Below, one piece after another: positions 26,827 to 35,740 of a stretch of DNA of 64,000 nt. Where the stretch lies: positions 1 to 64,000 of the forward strand of contig NZ_OCTN01000001.1 in the NCBI RefSeq assembly GCF_900231835.1, written 5' to 3'. The notes under the pieces were generated by a model, which had not been told where the DNA came from, did not search any database, and was given only the letters and a program-made list of their open reading frames with translations. The position numbers and the translations under genes are program-made. The stretch comes from Pontivivens marinum. GTDB taxonomy: Bacteria; Pseudomonadota; Alphaproteobacteria; Rhodobacterales; Rhodobacteraceae. Within the stretch, counting starts at the first letter, position 1. Every line of letters begins with the position of its first letter.

Positions 26827-27938
26827 GCGCCATTACGCTTGGATGAACGCACGCAGGCATCAACGAAACCAACACCAGCCAGACCATCCGCAATGCCCGG
26901 GACATGCGCCCCTGCATCCGGCGTGGACCCATCCCGCGCAGCAGTGATCAGCGCGGCCGCGTCGGAATAGATATTCGCGAAGCCCTCCAGATATCCCTCA
27001 GGATGGCCCGCTGGCGTCCGCGACAACCGCGCAGCCGCATCACCGATGCCTGCACCGGCGCGGGTTAGCAGCCGTTTCGGTTCACCCAGCGGCGTGTACC
27101 ACAGCTGGTTCGGATTTTCCTGATCCCATTCCAGACCGCCATTTTCACCATAGACGCGCAACCGCAAGCCGTTTTCGTTGCCGGCGGCGACTTGGGAGCA
27201 CCACAGCATCCCCTTCGCCCCGCCCTGATAGCGCATCATCACATGCGCATTGTCGTCCAGCGCGCGACCATCAACAAAGGTGTGCAGATCGGCGGCCAGT
27301 TCCTCCACCTGCAAACCGGTCACATATCCGGCGAGGTGATGCGCGTGGGTTCCGATATCGCCAGTGGACCCGCCCGCACCGGATTTTTCGGGGTCTGTGC
27401 GCCACGCAGCCTGTTTATTATCGACGGTGCGGCTCAACCAATCCTGCGAGTATTCCACCTGCACAACCCGGATTTTGCCCAGATCACCTGCCTCAACCAT
27501 TGCGCGGGCCTGCCGGATCATCGGGTAGCCGGAATAGTTATGCGTCAGGATGAACATCGCGCCAGAGCTTTCCGCCGCCTTTGCCAGCTTACGCGCATCG
27601 GCAAGGGTCGAGGTCAGCGGCTTATCGCAAATCACGTGGATGCCGCGTTTCAGGAACTCCCTCGCCACGGGCCAGTGCAAGTGGTTTGGAGTGACGATGG
27701 CCACAGCCTCCGCCCCGCTTTTCAGGCGGGCCTCACGTTTGGCCATTTCCACATAATCGCTATAGGAACGGGCAACGCGCAGCGTTTCCGCCGACCGTTC
27801 CGCACGTTCTGCATCCGATGAAAATGCGCCTGCGACCAGTTCGAAATGGTCATCCATACGGGCCGCGATGCGGTGCACAGCGCCGATAAATGCGCCCTCA
27901 CCACCACCGACCATACCTAGCCTGATGCGATCACTCAT
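26811..27938 (-). CDS. Gfo/Idh/MocA-family oxidoreductase
   Basis: A 375-residue NAD(P)-dependent sugar or inositol dehydrogenase. The Rossmann motif GMVGGGEGAFIG is at the N-terminus (about residues 8-19), and the family motif CDKPLTSTLADARKL contains the catalytic Lys (about residue 100). The C-terminal alpha/beta domain carries GDIGTHAHHLAGYVTG (about residue 200), with the His pair that binds the substrate hydroxyls. AGGAGG precedes the start. Next to a TIM-barrel isomerase and a sugar importer, it most likely oxidises the imported sugar or a derivative. The exact substrate cannot be told. Confidence 0.9.
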   Translation of the reverse strand: MSDRIRLGMVGGGEGAFIGAVHRIAARMDDHFELVAGAFSSDAERAERSAETLRVARSYSDYVEMAKREARLKSGAEAVAIVTPNHLHWPVAREFLKRGIHVICDKPLTSTLADARKLAKAAESSGAMFILTHNYSGYPMIRQARAMVEAGDLGKIRVVQVEYSQDWLSRTVDNKQAAWRTDPEKSGAGGSTGDIGTHAHHLAGYVTGLQVEELAADLHTFVDGRALDDNAHVMMRYQGGAKGMLWCSQVAAGNENGLRLRVYGENGGLEWDQENPNQLWYTPLGEPKRLLTRAGAGIGDAAARLSRTPAGHPEGYLEGFANIYSDAAALITAARDGSTPDAGAHVPGIADGLAGVGFVDACVRSSKRNGAWVSM

Positions 27939-27978
27939 GCCGCGTTCCTCCTAGTTTTTTGTTTGTCGCCGCCGATGC

Positions 27979-29037
27979 TTAGCGGTCCAGACCCAGCATT
28001 GCGCGGTTGGCCGCCTCATCAGCGCCACCATCAGCGAAGTCGTCAAAGGCACGATCTGTTACGCGAATGATGTGATCGCGGACAAAGGCAGCGCCCTCAC
28101 GCGCGCCATCCTCGGGGTGCTTTAGACAGCATTCCCACTCAACAACGGCCCAGCCGTCGAAATCTAGTGCCGCCATTTTTGAGAAGACAGCCCCGAAATC
28201 AACTTGCCCATCGCCCAAGGACCGGAAGCGCCCCGCGCGGTTCACCCATGGCTGATAACCGCCATAAACGCCCTGTCGGCCAGTCGGATTAAATTCCGCA
28301 TCCTTGACGTGGAACATCCCGATACGTTCGGCGTAGATGTCGATGTTGTCCAGGTAATCAAGGCATTGCAGAACGTAGTGGGACGGATCGTACAGCATCT
28401 TGGCCCGTGCGTGATTGTTCACACGCTCCAAGAACATCTCGAACGTAACGCCATCGTGCAGATCCTCACCGGGGTGAATCTCGTAGCAAATATCGACGCC
28501 GTTATCCTCAGCATGGTCCAGAATAGGACGCCAACGGCGGGCCAGCTCATCAAAGGCTTGCTCAACCAAACCGGCAGGGCGCTGGGGCCACGGGTACATA
28601 TAGGGCCACGCCAACGCGCCCGAAAATGTCGCATGGGCACCAATGCCAAGATTGCGCGACGCCGTGATCGATTTGAACATCTGATCGACGGCCCATTCCT
28701 GACGGGCCTTTGGATCACCATGAACGGATGGATGCGCGAAGCCGTCAAATCCGGCGTCATAGGCGGGGTGGACCGCAACTAACTGGCCCTGCAAATGGGT
28801 TGCAAGCTCGGTCACGGCAACGCCGTTTTCGGCGGCCTGCCCCTTCCATTCGTCGCAATAGGTTTTGCTGTCGGCTGCCTTGTCCAGATCAATCAGGCGC
28901 GCATCCCAGCTGGGAACCTGCACACCCTCATACCCGCAATCGGCGGCCCATTTTGTAATGGAATCCCAAGAATTGAACGGTGCTTCGTCACTTGCGAATT
29001 GCGCAAGGAAGAGCGCGGGGCCCTTGATGGTCTTCAT
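27979..29037 (-). CDS. Sugar phosphate isomerase/epimerase (xylose-isomerase-like TIM barrel)
   Basis: A 352-residue TIM-barrel protein, first gene of the LacI-regulated operon, with GGAGG before the ATG. Metal-binding motifs are visible: ICYEIHPGEDLHDG (Glu, about residue 200), KMLYDPSHYVLQCLDYLD (Asp and His), and WAVVEWECC (Glu near the end). This resembles the IolE/IolI-like epimerase group acting on sugars, keto-sugars or inositols. Paired with the Gfo/Idh/MocA gene, it probably isomerises or hydrolyses the keto-sugar intermediate. Confidence 0.88.
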   Translation of the reverse strand: MKTIKGPALFLAQFASDEAPFNSWDSITKWAADCGYEGVQVPSWDARLIDLDKAADSKTYCDEWKGQAAENGVAVTELATHLQGQLVAVHPAYDAGFDGFAHPSVHGDPKARQEWAVDQMFKSITASRNLGIGAHATFSGALAWPYMYPWPQRPAGLVEQAFDELARRWRPILDHAEDNGVDICYEIHPGEDLHDGVTFEMFLERVNNHARAKMLYDPSHYVLQCLDYLDNIDIYAERIGMFHVKDAEFNPTGRQGVYGGYQPWVNRAGRFRSLGDGQVDFGAVFSKMAALDFDGWAVVEWECCLKHPEDGAREGAAFVRDHIIRVTDRAFDDFADGGADEAANRAMLGLDR

Positions 29038-29089
29038 AATATCCTCCCAGTGCCCTCTTGTCGGGGCGTATGGGTCGATCGGAATCGCC

Positions 29090-29107
29090 CATGTAATCGT
29101 TTACATG
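29090..29107. promoter_or_regulatory. LacI-family operator
   Basis: CATGTAATCGTTTACATG has perfect 7-bp arms and contains the TGTAAnCGnTTACA pattern with central CG bound by LacI-family regulators. It lies between the divergent sugar operon (start 53 bases away) and the lacI-type gene (start 56 bases away), so one bound repressor could control both. Confidence 0.85.
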
Positions 29108-29163
29108 TAGAGTGTAGGCCATTCGCGATTCCGTCAACCCGCTTCTCATGTCAAAGGACCCGC

Positions 29164-30174
29164 ATGGTGACTGGCAAATCGACAATTCTGGATGTGGCGC
29201 GGATTGCAGGCGTTTCGACGGCGACGGTCAGCCGCGCATTGGCTCATCCCGACCGCGTGCAACAGGCGACCCGCGACCGCGTTATGTCCGCCGTGCGAAA
29301 GACCGGATATCGCGTAAATCCTGTCGCACGTAATTTACGAACGCAGCGCACAAATGTGATCTTGGTTCTGGCACCAAATCTGGCCAACACCTTCTTTAGC
29401 CGCATTTTATCAGCAGTTACCGAAGTTGCTGCATCGCATGGTTTCGGCGTGTTGATCGCGGATTCAGCCCCGCTGGGCGATCACGATCTGGATGTGATGG
29501 ACCTGTCCGGTGATGGCCGTGCCGACGGGATCATCCTGCTGGATGGTGCACTGGACCCGCTGCGCGTGACGAATACCGACCTGCCGCTGGTCATGGCCTG
29601 TGAATGGATCGAGGACAGCACTCTGCCCACCATCGCCATCGACAATGTGCAGGGCGCAAGGTTGGCAGTGGAGCACCTCAGCGCGCTAAACCATCACCGG
29701 ATCGCGCATATCGCCGGACCGGTGGGCAATGTGTTGAGCACCGCCCGCCACGATGGCTGGCGCAGTGCGATGCAGGCACTGGATCATCGCATTGAGCAGA
29801 ACGATTATTTCGCTGGGGATTTCACGCTGGGCTCAGGCGTTTCTGCCGCGCGGCAATGGTTGGCCCAACCGGCGGATCAGCGTGCAACAGCGGTTTTTTG
29901 TGCCAGTGATGAATGCGCAATGGGTTTCATCGGCCACGTCACTCGGCAAGGGTTGCGCGTGCCTGATGATGTCAGCGTCGTTGGCTTTGATGACATTGAT
30001 TTATCGGAACATTTCCTGCCATCCCTGACCACGATCCATCAGCCGCGACGACGCATGGGCGCCCGCGCGGCCGAGACTGTTATCAGGCTGATCCGCCATG
30101 AAAACACCGCAGGCGCAGATGCCGCCCCCCTGCCCGTGGAACTGGTTGTCAGGGGCAGCACGGCACGCAGATAG
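29164..30174 (+). CDS. LacI-family transcriptional regulator
   Basis: A 336-residue repressor. The chosen ATG at 29164 has AAGGA upstream; the longer open frame to the left has no family similarity. Residues about 5-60 are the LacI helix-turn-helix and hinge (ILDVARIAGVSTATVSRALA), and the rest is a periplasmic-binding-protein-like sugar sensor (VILVLAPNLANTFFSRILSA; DVSVVGFDDIDLSEHFLP). It is divergent from the sugar import and oxidation operon and very likely represses it through the operator between them until the sugar binds. Confidence 0.93.
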   Translation: MVTGKSTILDVARIAGVSTATVSRALAHPDRVQQATRDRVMSAVRKTGYRVNPVARNLRTQRTNVILVLAPNLANTFFSRILSAVTEVAASHGFGVLIADSAPLGDHDLDVMDLSGDGRADGIILLDGALDPLRVTNTDLPLVMACEWIEDSTLPTIAIDNVQGARLAVEHLSALNHHRIAHIAGPVGNVLSTARHDGWRSAMQALDHRIEQNDYFAGDFTLGSGVSAARQWLAQPADQRATAVFCASDECAMGFIGHVTRQGLRVPDDVSVVGFDDIDLSEHFLPSLTTIHQPRRRMGARAAETVIRLIRHENTAGADAAPLPVELVVRGSTARR

Positions 30175-30193
30175 TGAGCCCTCGGGGTGTAAC

Positions 30194-30221
30194 TGCAACG
30201 GCCCGATCAGGAGCCGTTGCA
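30194..30221. terminator. Hairpin between convergent genes
   Basis: A perfect 9-bp stem (TGCAACGGC with GCCGTTGCA) and 10-base loop in the 61-base gap between the convergent lacI-type gene and the nucleoside-hydrolase-like gene. Neither side has a U-run, so termination may be weak or Rho-assisted. Confidence 0.5.
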
Positions 30222-30235
30222 ACTGTGCTGCGCGC

Positions 30236-31351
30236 TTATAGGCCCGGCGCGCGCGACAGTGTTTCAAACAGATCCTCGAAAATAGCATCCCGATCCAGAT
30301 CGTAAGCCTCTGCCATCAGATGACGGCTGGGGTCGGTTTCCCAATACAGCTTCTCGTTCAAAGCGGGCGAGGTCGTCATATGCATCGAGACGTATTTCTC
30401 ATCAAACAACCATGCCACATTGATGATGTCCCAAATCACCCATGTTTTCGTTTCAGGCTGGGTGATCGCGAACATCTCATGCAGCGGGTTGTTCGTGTAC
30501 AGGTGCCACAGATAGGCGCCAATCGCGCCCTTGGGCTTCACAAACTGCTCCATCTCGGGGTGCGAAATGCTCAACTGCGCGCCAACGTGATAGCCGGGCA
30601 GATAGACATGCGGCACACCACATTCAAACAGCAAGCGTGAGGCAAGGCGATCCTGTACCAAGTTCAGCGACGGCTCGTTACAGAACGGCGCATAGCTGGG
30701 GAAGGACGCCGTCCAGATCACCACGATATTGTCGATAATATCCGGCGCCAGCAGCAGTGCCGACGCGATATTCGTCAGTGCGCCCATGGCCAGAATATAG
30801 ACAGGACCATCCGCACGGTTGCGCGCCTGCTCAATGATAAAGCGGGTCGAGTCCGATTCAATCGGCGTGTCATAATCGCTCAGATAAGCAGGCGATCCAC
30901 GGAAAACCTTACCCTCGGACGCGACACCGCATTTATCGTAGATGGTCAGGATTTCCTGATAGGACAGCTCAACACCCTGCTCAGGCGTTACGAACTTCAC
31001 GTCATGCCCGGTCCTGCCCGCATCGACGATCCGCTGCGCCCAGCCGCCAAGGCCGCCCATGAACTTTTCCTCAACATCATTCTGCGGGCCGCCATTCTGT
31101 AGGATTTCCACAGATTTGATCAGCCCCTCCTTATGATGCTGAAACGAGAACGGAACCGCCGTCACACCGATCACATTCACCCGTTCCGGTGATAGCAACG
31201 CCCATGCCAACGCGTATTGGTCGTCAATCTCGTTCGCGGTATCGGTGTCGATGATCACCCGTGCGCCAGCCGCAGGACGGGCCAAGCGGCTACGCATCAG
31301 GTCGGCATCCAGTGTCGGGAAACGGGCGGCGATATCTTTCAACGAAGTCAT
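30236..31351 (-). CDS. Nucleoside-hydrolase-like protein (IUNH superfamily)
   Basis: A 371-residue protein with the calcium-binding Asp cluster of inosine-uridine nucleoside hydrolases in the variant form VIIDTDTANEIDDQYALAWA (about residues 32-51), and IYILAMG-type core strands (PVYILAMGALTNIASALLLA, usually the base of the ribose pocket). Classical members cleave the N-glycosidic bond of nucleosides to base and ribose. This DTDTANEIDD branch is less studied, so the glycoside may differ. It is the last gene of the ABC operon (10 bases after the permease), which suggests it acts on what that importer brings in. No signal peptide, hence cytoplasmic. Confidence 0.82.
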   Translation of the reverse strand: MTSLKDIAARFPTLDADLMRSRLARPAAGARVIIDTDTANEIDDQYALAWALLSPERVNVIGVTAVPFSFQHHKEGLIKSVEILQNGGPQNDVEEKFMGGLGGWAQRIVDAGRTGHDVKFVTPEQGVELSYQEILTIYDKCGVASEGKVFRGSPAYLSDYDTPIESDSTRFIIEQARNRADGPVYILAMGALTNIASALLLAPDIIDNIVVIWTASFPSYAPFCNEPSLNLVQDRLASRLLFECGVPHVYLPGYHVGAQLSISHPEMEQFVKPKGAIGAYLWHLYTNNPLHEMFAITQPETKTWVIWDIINVAWLFDEKYVSMHMTTSPALNEKLYWETDPSRHLMAEAYDLDRDAIFEDLFETLSRAPGL

Positions 31352-31360
31352 GATAAATCC

Positions 31361-32224
31361 TTAATTTCCAAAGCCCTTACCGAAGGCCTCTTCTTTAATG
31401 AAACGTTCGGTGATCAGCAGCAGGATGATACCCGGAATGGTAACGACCAGCGTGATCCCGGCGGCGGACGCATCCAATGTGCCACCCGCGATTTTCGAGA
31501 ACAGCAAGGTCGGCAGCGTGATGATTTGCCCCTGCCCCATAAAGAACGTCAGCAAGAAGATGTTCGTAGACACAAGGAACGTAAACAGCGCCCCCGCAAC
31601 CACACCGGGCAGCAGCATTGGCAATGTGACCAGCCGCATGACCTGCCACTTGGACGCGCCAAGGATCATTGCCTGCTCCTCGAAATCACGGCCAAGGCCC
31701 TGATACACCGCCGTCAACATACGGATCATATAGGGGATCGTCGGGATCAGGTGCACGATGATGATGCCCAGATAACTGCCAGCCAGCCCAAGTTTGATAA
31801 AGATCATCAGCAGCGAAATACCGATTGCCGCCTCGGGCACGATCAGGGGCATAGACAGGAAGAATTCGAACGCAGCCTTGCCCTTGAACTTCTCACGCGC
31901 CAGCACCCGTGCGGCTGGCAGGCAGATGGCAAGGCAAATGGCCGTAACAACTGTCCCGATAAAGACGGTGTTCAGCGTCGCCTCCCACACGCGGCTATAG
32001 GGGGACAGCACGTAATCCCATGCCAGCGGCAGGATCGAGCGGTCGCGTTGCTCCAGCCACCATGTGCTAGGCAACATATCCGGCCACGCCCAGCGGAACG
32101 CGAAGCTTTGAATAATCAGTGGGATAAACGGCCCAAGGATGAAGCCCGCAATCAGCAGCAGATAGATCTTCTGAAACGAAGAAAGCCGGGTGTTCAGGGC
32201 GCTTTTCATTTGACGACGAGCCAT
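31361..32224 (-). CDS. ABC transporter permease
   Basis: A 287-residue inner-membrane protein with six hydrophobic segments. I chose the ATG at 32224, two bases beyond the stop of the previous gene and with GGGAG upstream; the frame could also start at 32269. The ATPase-contact loop AMILGASKWQVMRLVTLPM (about residue 175) is the EAA motif of binding-protein-dependent permeases of the iron/polyamine/YnjC type. It pairs with the upstream permease. Confidence 0.88.
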   Translation of the reverse strand: MARRQMKSALNTRLSSFQKIYLLLIAGFILGPFIPLIIQSFAFRWAWPDMLPSTWWLEQRDRSILPLAWDYVLSPYSRVWEATLNTVFIGTVVTAICLAICLPAARVLAREKFKGKAAFEFFLSMPLIVPEAAIGISLLMIFIKLGLAGSYLGIIIVHLIPTIPYMIRMLTAVYQGLGRDFEEQAMILGASKWQVMRLVTLPMLLPGVVAGALFTFLVSTNIFLLTFFMGQGQIITLPTLLFSKIAGGTLDASAAGITLVVTIPGIILLLITERFIKEEAFGKGFGN

Positions 32225-32225
32225 A

Positions 32226-33134
32226 TTAGTTTCTCCCGATGCGGCGTTCATAGCGGCGATAGAAGGCAAGGTAGCTGTACAAAATACCGCTTGCGATCAA
32301 TGCGATGGACACAACTGTTGCCATGCCTTGCAGCTGCAATGTGTAATCCGCATCGTTGAAATAACGCCATGCGACCACTGGCAGAGTATCCGGGAAACCA
32401 CCGCCCAGAATAAACGGAGCCTCAAACGCGCCGATGTTAAAGGCAAAGATGATCAGCGTGGATGACACGATACCCGGCAGGATTTGCGGCAGCGTCACCT
32501 GAAAGAAAATCTGGCGTTTATTCGCGCCCAGAATGGCGGCCGCTTCCTCAGTCTCACGCCCTACTCCCAGCAGAACCGCATAGAGGGTCAGCGTGACAAA
32601 GGGGGTCTGCTTCCAAACGTAAACCGCGATGATGCCCCAGCCATAATGGGTTTTCAAAATCTGCGGAAATTCGGACGGATCACCAATCAAGCCGACAAAG
32701 GCAAAGATGCGTGAGATCATACCGCCATTGCCCAGCATGATAACCGCCAGCGCGATACCCACCGTGTAGGGGATCATCAGCGGCAGCTTATACAGGTACT
32801 TATACAGCTTCTTGCTGGGGAACGTACGGACCAAGGCCAGCGCCAGCAGCGTGCCCAATATCAGCGCGATAACGGTCGAAACCGTCGCGTAATACAGCGT
32901 CAGCCCTAGCGACTGCCAGAACGACCAATCGCCCCATAGCGCGCCGAAATAGCTGAAATCAGGGAAGGTATTCACGCCGAACCATGGCGCAAAGCCGAGC
33001 GATTGCATCACCGCCAATACCAATGCGCCGCCGAACAAAACGGTCAATACGGCAAGGACGGGTGATAGCTGTACCCACATCCACATGCGTTCTTTGCGGT
33101 GGCGGGCCAATTCCGTTGTTCTGGGGCTGGGCAT
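32226..33134 (-). CDS. ABC transporter permease
   Basis: A 302-residue permease with six core membrane segments and the EAA motif AAAILGANKRQIFFQVTLPQ (about residue 200). The layout and the phrase YKLPLMIPYTVGIALAVIML fit the YnjC/PotB-like group. AAGGA precedes the ATG. Together with the next gene it forms the heterodimeric channel of the importer in the proposed GntR regulon. Confidence 0.88.
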   Translation of the reverse strand: MPSPRTTELARHRKERMWMWVQLSPVLAVLTVLFGGALVLAVMQSLGFAPWFGVNTFPDFSYFGALWGDWSFWQSLGLTLYYATVSTVIALILGTLLALALVRTFPSKKLYKYLYKLPLMIPYTVGIALAVIMLGNGGMISRIFAFVGLIGDPSEFPQILKTHYGWGIIAVYVWKQTPFVTLTLYAVLLGVGRETEEAAAILGANKRQIFFQVTLPQILPGIVSSTLIIFAFNIGAFEAPFILGGGFPDTLPVVAWRYFNDADYTLQLQGMATVVSIALIASGILYSYLAFYRRYERRIGRN

Positions 33135-33165
33135 AGTTTGTCCTTTATGGCGATAGACAACCAGG

Positions 33166-33180
33166 GCCCCGACCGGGGGC
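33166..33180 (-). promoter_or_regulatory. Small GC hairpin between binding protein and permease genes
   Basis: A 5-bp GC stem (GCCCC with GGGGC) and 5-base loop in the 78-base gap after the binding-protein gene. It may slow mRNA decay as in other ABC operons, but it is short. Confidence 0.3.
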
Positions 33181-33212
33181 GGGATCCTAGCGTATCAACT
33201 CAGGAACCGAGG

Positions 33213-34562
33213 TTACTGTGCGAGGTTTTCGACCGCGCGCGCAACGATCACGTCGATGCTGTCGGTGCTGTCACGCTCGATATATTCCAGCCAAGTCGCC
33301 TCGATCACATCGACCAGCGATGCGTTGGTATCGGGGGCTGTGTTCGCGTCCAGCTCGGCCTGTGTTACGCCGATCAAACCCGGGGAGGCATCGGTCAGCG
33401 CCTGCACTTCCTCATCTGTCAGCGTCCATGGATCAACGCCCGGGGGCATACCGGTGAATTGCAGCTTGGTCACCTGCGCCTGAACCGAGGTCATGTAATC
33501 AACCATGATCAGGGTCGCGGCGGGGTTTGGTGCATTTGCCGGAATGGCCAGATAGTTCTTGTTCTTGATCATGTTGCCTTCGGGGAAGACAAATGCCTCG
33601 GCGCCCTCAGGGTAGGTGCCGTTATTCAGGCCAGTTGCCACAGCGTACAGACCGAATTTACAGGCGATATCAACCTCACCGTTCAGGAACATCCCGTCCA
33701 GTGCTGCGTTATCCTCTGCATAAAGCGCGTTTCCGCTTTGCGCGCCCAGCAGATAGGGGTCGAGCTCCTTGAGATATTCCAGACCCGGTGCGATCAGACG
33801 CGCCAGTTCCTCTGCACCCATATCCTCAATCGAGCTCTGGAACGGTTCAGCGCCGGTGCCATCTGGGTTATGCGCATAAACTGCGGCCTGAACGAAGGTG
33901 TTACCGACATAGTGCGGAGGCTTCACATAGGTGAATTTACCGGGGTTTTCCTGTAGATAGGTCAACAGCTCCGCAAAGGTGTGGGGCACATCCTCGCTGG
34001 CCAAGCGGTTGGTGTTTGTCGCGCAGACATATTGCTCACCCGACCACGGCATCTCGGCCTGATTGGTTTCAACACCGAAATCACGCAGGTTCAGCAGCGA
34101 GCGTGGATCTTCCTCGTTCCACTCAACATTACCGCTATTCGGTAGCATGCCAGCGAACGAACCGAACAAGGCGTCCTGCCGTTGCAGTGTCGCGAAATTC
34201 TCGCCGTTCAGCCAGATCGCATCAACGCTACCCTCGCCCAAGCCACGGCCCGAGCCCATTTCGGCCAGAACCAGATCAATCGCGTCCTTCGTGCCGGTGA
34301 TCCGCACAGGGTTCAGCGTGACGCCCAGTTCAGCAAGGTCAGGCGTGACAACGCGGTCCATCCAGATGTTGATCGGATCGCTGCCGCCCCAGTAGTACAG
34401 GTTAACGGCGCCTTCCTCAGCCGCGCGCGCCTGAACATCCTCCCACGTTGCGGTTCCAGCTAGGAACGCATCGCGGAATGCGACGGCATCAGCATCCTGC
34501 GCCATTGCTGTGTTTGCCAACAGAGTGGCGGTAACAGACAAGCTTATTAGTGTTTTTTTCAT
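33213..34562 (-). CDS. ABC transporter substrate-binding protein (YnjB-like)
   Basis: A 449-residue periplasmic protein. The ATG at 34562 gives a clear signal peptide (MKKTLISLSVTATLLANTAM, cut after AMA). The mature part has VNLYYWGGSDPINIWMDRVV near residue 55, a pattern of the YnjB-like branch of family 1 binding proteins, and later MFLNGEVDIACKFGLYAVAT in the second lobe. Ligands of this branch are poorly known; some relatives bind phosphorylated or sulfonated compounds, but I cannot decide here. The gene lies between the ATPase and permease genes of the same operon. Confidence 0.85.
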   Translation of the reverse strand: MKKTLISLSVTATLLANTAMAQDADAVAFRDAFLAGTATWEDVQARAAEEGAVNLYYWGGSDPINIWMDRVVTPDLAELGVTLNPVRITGTKDAIDLVLAEMGSGRGLGEGSVDAIWLNGENFATLQRQDALFGSFAGMLPNSGNVEWNEEDPRSLLNLRDFGVETNQAEMPWSGEQYVCATNTNRLASEDVPHTFAELLTYLQENPGKFTYVKPPHYVGNTFVQAAVYAHNPDGTGAEPFQSSIEDMGAEELARLIAPGLEYLKELDPYLLGAQSGNALYAEDNAALDGMFLNGEVDIACKFGLYAVATGLNNGTYPEGAEAFVFPEGNMIKNKNYLAIPANAPNPAATLIMVDYMTSVQAQVTKLQFTGMPPGVDPWTLTDEEVQALTDASPGLIGVTQAELDANTAPDTNASLVDVIEATWLEYIERDSTDSIDVIVARAVENLAQ

Positions 34563-34592
34563 TACTTTTCCTCCCATTACAGTTGATCGTTA

Positions 34593-35645
34593 TTAGACTG
34601 GGTTCTGAATGACCCAGATGCGTTGCGGCTGGATTGTCAGCCACACGTCCTGCCCGACATCGACCATGCGTCGGGATTGTTCGTTCACGGTGATCGCCTC
34701 ACCGTTGCAATCAACGGTGTAGTTCACAGTCGCGCCAAAGAATTCGCGGCCCGTTACCTTGCCCGCTATAAGGTTCTGATCGGCGTCGGCATCGCTGAGC
34801 AGCAGATCGATCGCCTCGGCCCGCAGCAGGACATGCCCACTGCCATCACGCACCTGACAAACCGTCTGATCCAACTGCAAATCGCCAAAGGCTGTGCGGG
34901 CAATCCCGCCGGTGATCTGCGCCTTAAAGATATTGCTGGCACCCATGAAATCCGCGATTTCAATGCTGTTGGGGCGTTGGTACAGCGCATCTGGGGCATC
35001 ATATTGAGCAAGTTCGCCGTTGAAGATGACGGCGACGCGGTCGGCCAGTTCCATCGCCTCAACCTGATCGTGGGTCACGAAAACAGTCGTGATGCCAAGG
35101 CGTTGTTGCAAGTCGCGGATAAAGCGCCGCATTTCACCGCGCAGCTTGGTATCCAGATTGGCCAGCGGTTCATCCATCATCAGAACCGAGGGGTTGGTGA
35201 TCAATGTACGGGCAATCGCAACCCGCTGCATTTGCCCACCCGATAGCTGCGCCGGGAACCGATGACGGAACTGATCCAACTGCACCACGTCGAGGATTTC
35301 CTCCAACCGGCGCTTGATCTCGTCGCTGGGAGTGCCGCGAACCTTGAGCCCGAACATCACGTTTTTCTCAACCGTCATGTGGGGGAACAGGGCGTAACGC
35401 TGGAACACCATACCGACATTGCGGTCCTGAACGCGCACCTCGGAAACGTCCTCATCATCGAACAGGATCTGACCGAGTGTAGGTACTTCCAAACCGGCCA
35501 TCATGCGCAGCGTCGTTGTTTTACCACAGCCAGAAGGCCCCAGAAGCGCGACCAGCTCACCAGAGGCAATCTCCAGATCGATCTGCGAAATAGCGGTGAA
35601 CGCTCCGAATTCTTTCCGTACGCCCTTGAGCTGAACTTTTGTCAC
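34593..35645 (-). CDS. ABC transporter ATP-binding protein
   Basis: A 350-residue ATPase with Walker A GPSGCGKTT, Q-loop MVFQRYALFPHMTV, signature LSGGQMQRVAIARTL, Walker B VLMMDEPLANLD and switch VTHDQVEA; the C-terminal 110 residues are a TOBE-type domain. Start is GTG at 35643-35645 with GGGGAGG six bases upstream. It is the first gene of the operon, and a candidate GntR operator lies 38-53 bases before it. Confidence 0.92.
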   Translation of the reverse strand: MTKVQLKGVRKEFGAFTAISQIDLEIASGELVALLGPSGCGKTTTLRMMAGLEVPTLGQILFDDEDVSEVRVQDRNVGMVFQRYALFPHMTVEKNVMFGLKVRGTPSDEIKRRLEEILDVVQLDQFRHRFPAQLSGGQMQRVAIARTLITNPSVLMMDEPLANLDTKLRGEMRRFIRDLQQRLGITTVFVTHDQVEAMELADRVAVIFNGELAQYDAPDALYQRPNSIEIADFMGASNIFKAQITGGIARTAFGDLQLDQTVCQVRDGSGHVLLRAEAIDLLLSDADADQNLIAGKVTGREFFGATVNYTVDCNGEAITVNEQSRRMVDVGQDVWLTIQPQRIWVIQNPV

Positions 35646-35682
35646 CTAGGCCTCCCCTCGCTGCGTGGAATTATTCCATTCA

Positions 35683-35698
35683 ATTTGTTAGTACAAAT
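35683..35698 (-). promoter_or_regulatory. Candidate GntR operator, site 1
   Basis: On the minus strand ATTTGTACTAACAAAT, an imperfect palindrome (ATTTGT and ACAAAT arms are perfect). It lies 38-53 bases before the ABC ATPase start. It matches the site upstream of the kinase-aldolase operon in 15 of 16 bases. Confidence 0.65.
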
Positions 35699-35740
35699 AA
35701 AGTGGAAACCAGCATGTCTGTCAACAATTAAGATGTATCC

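Noticed and set aside
31217-32359. Plus-strand frame of 380 codons, rich in His, Gln and Arg
   Set aside because: Composition is that of a reversed membrane-protein gene; the minus-strand permease is clear.
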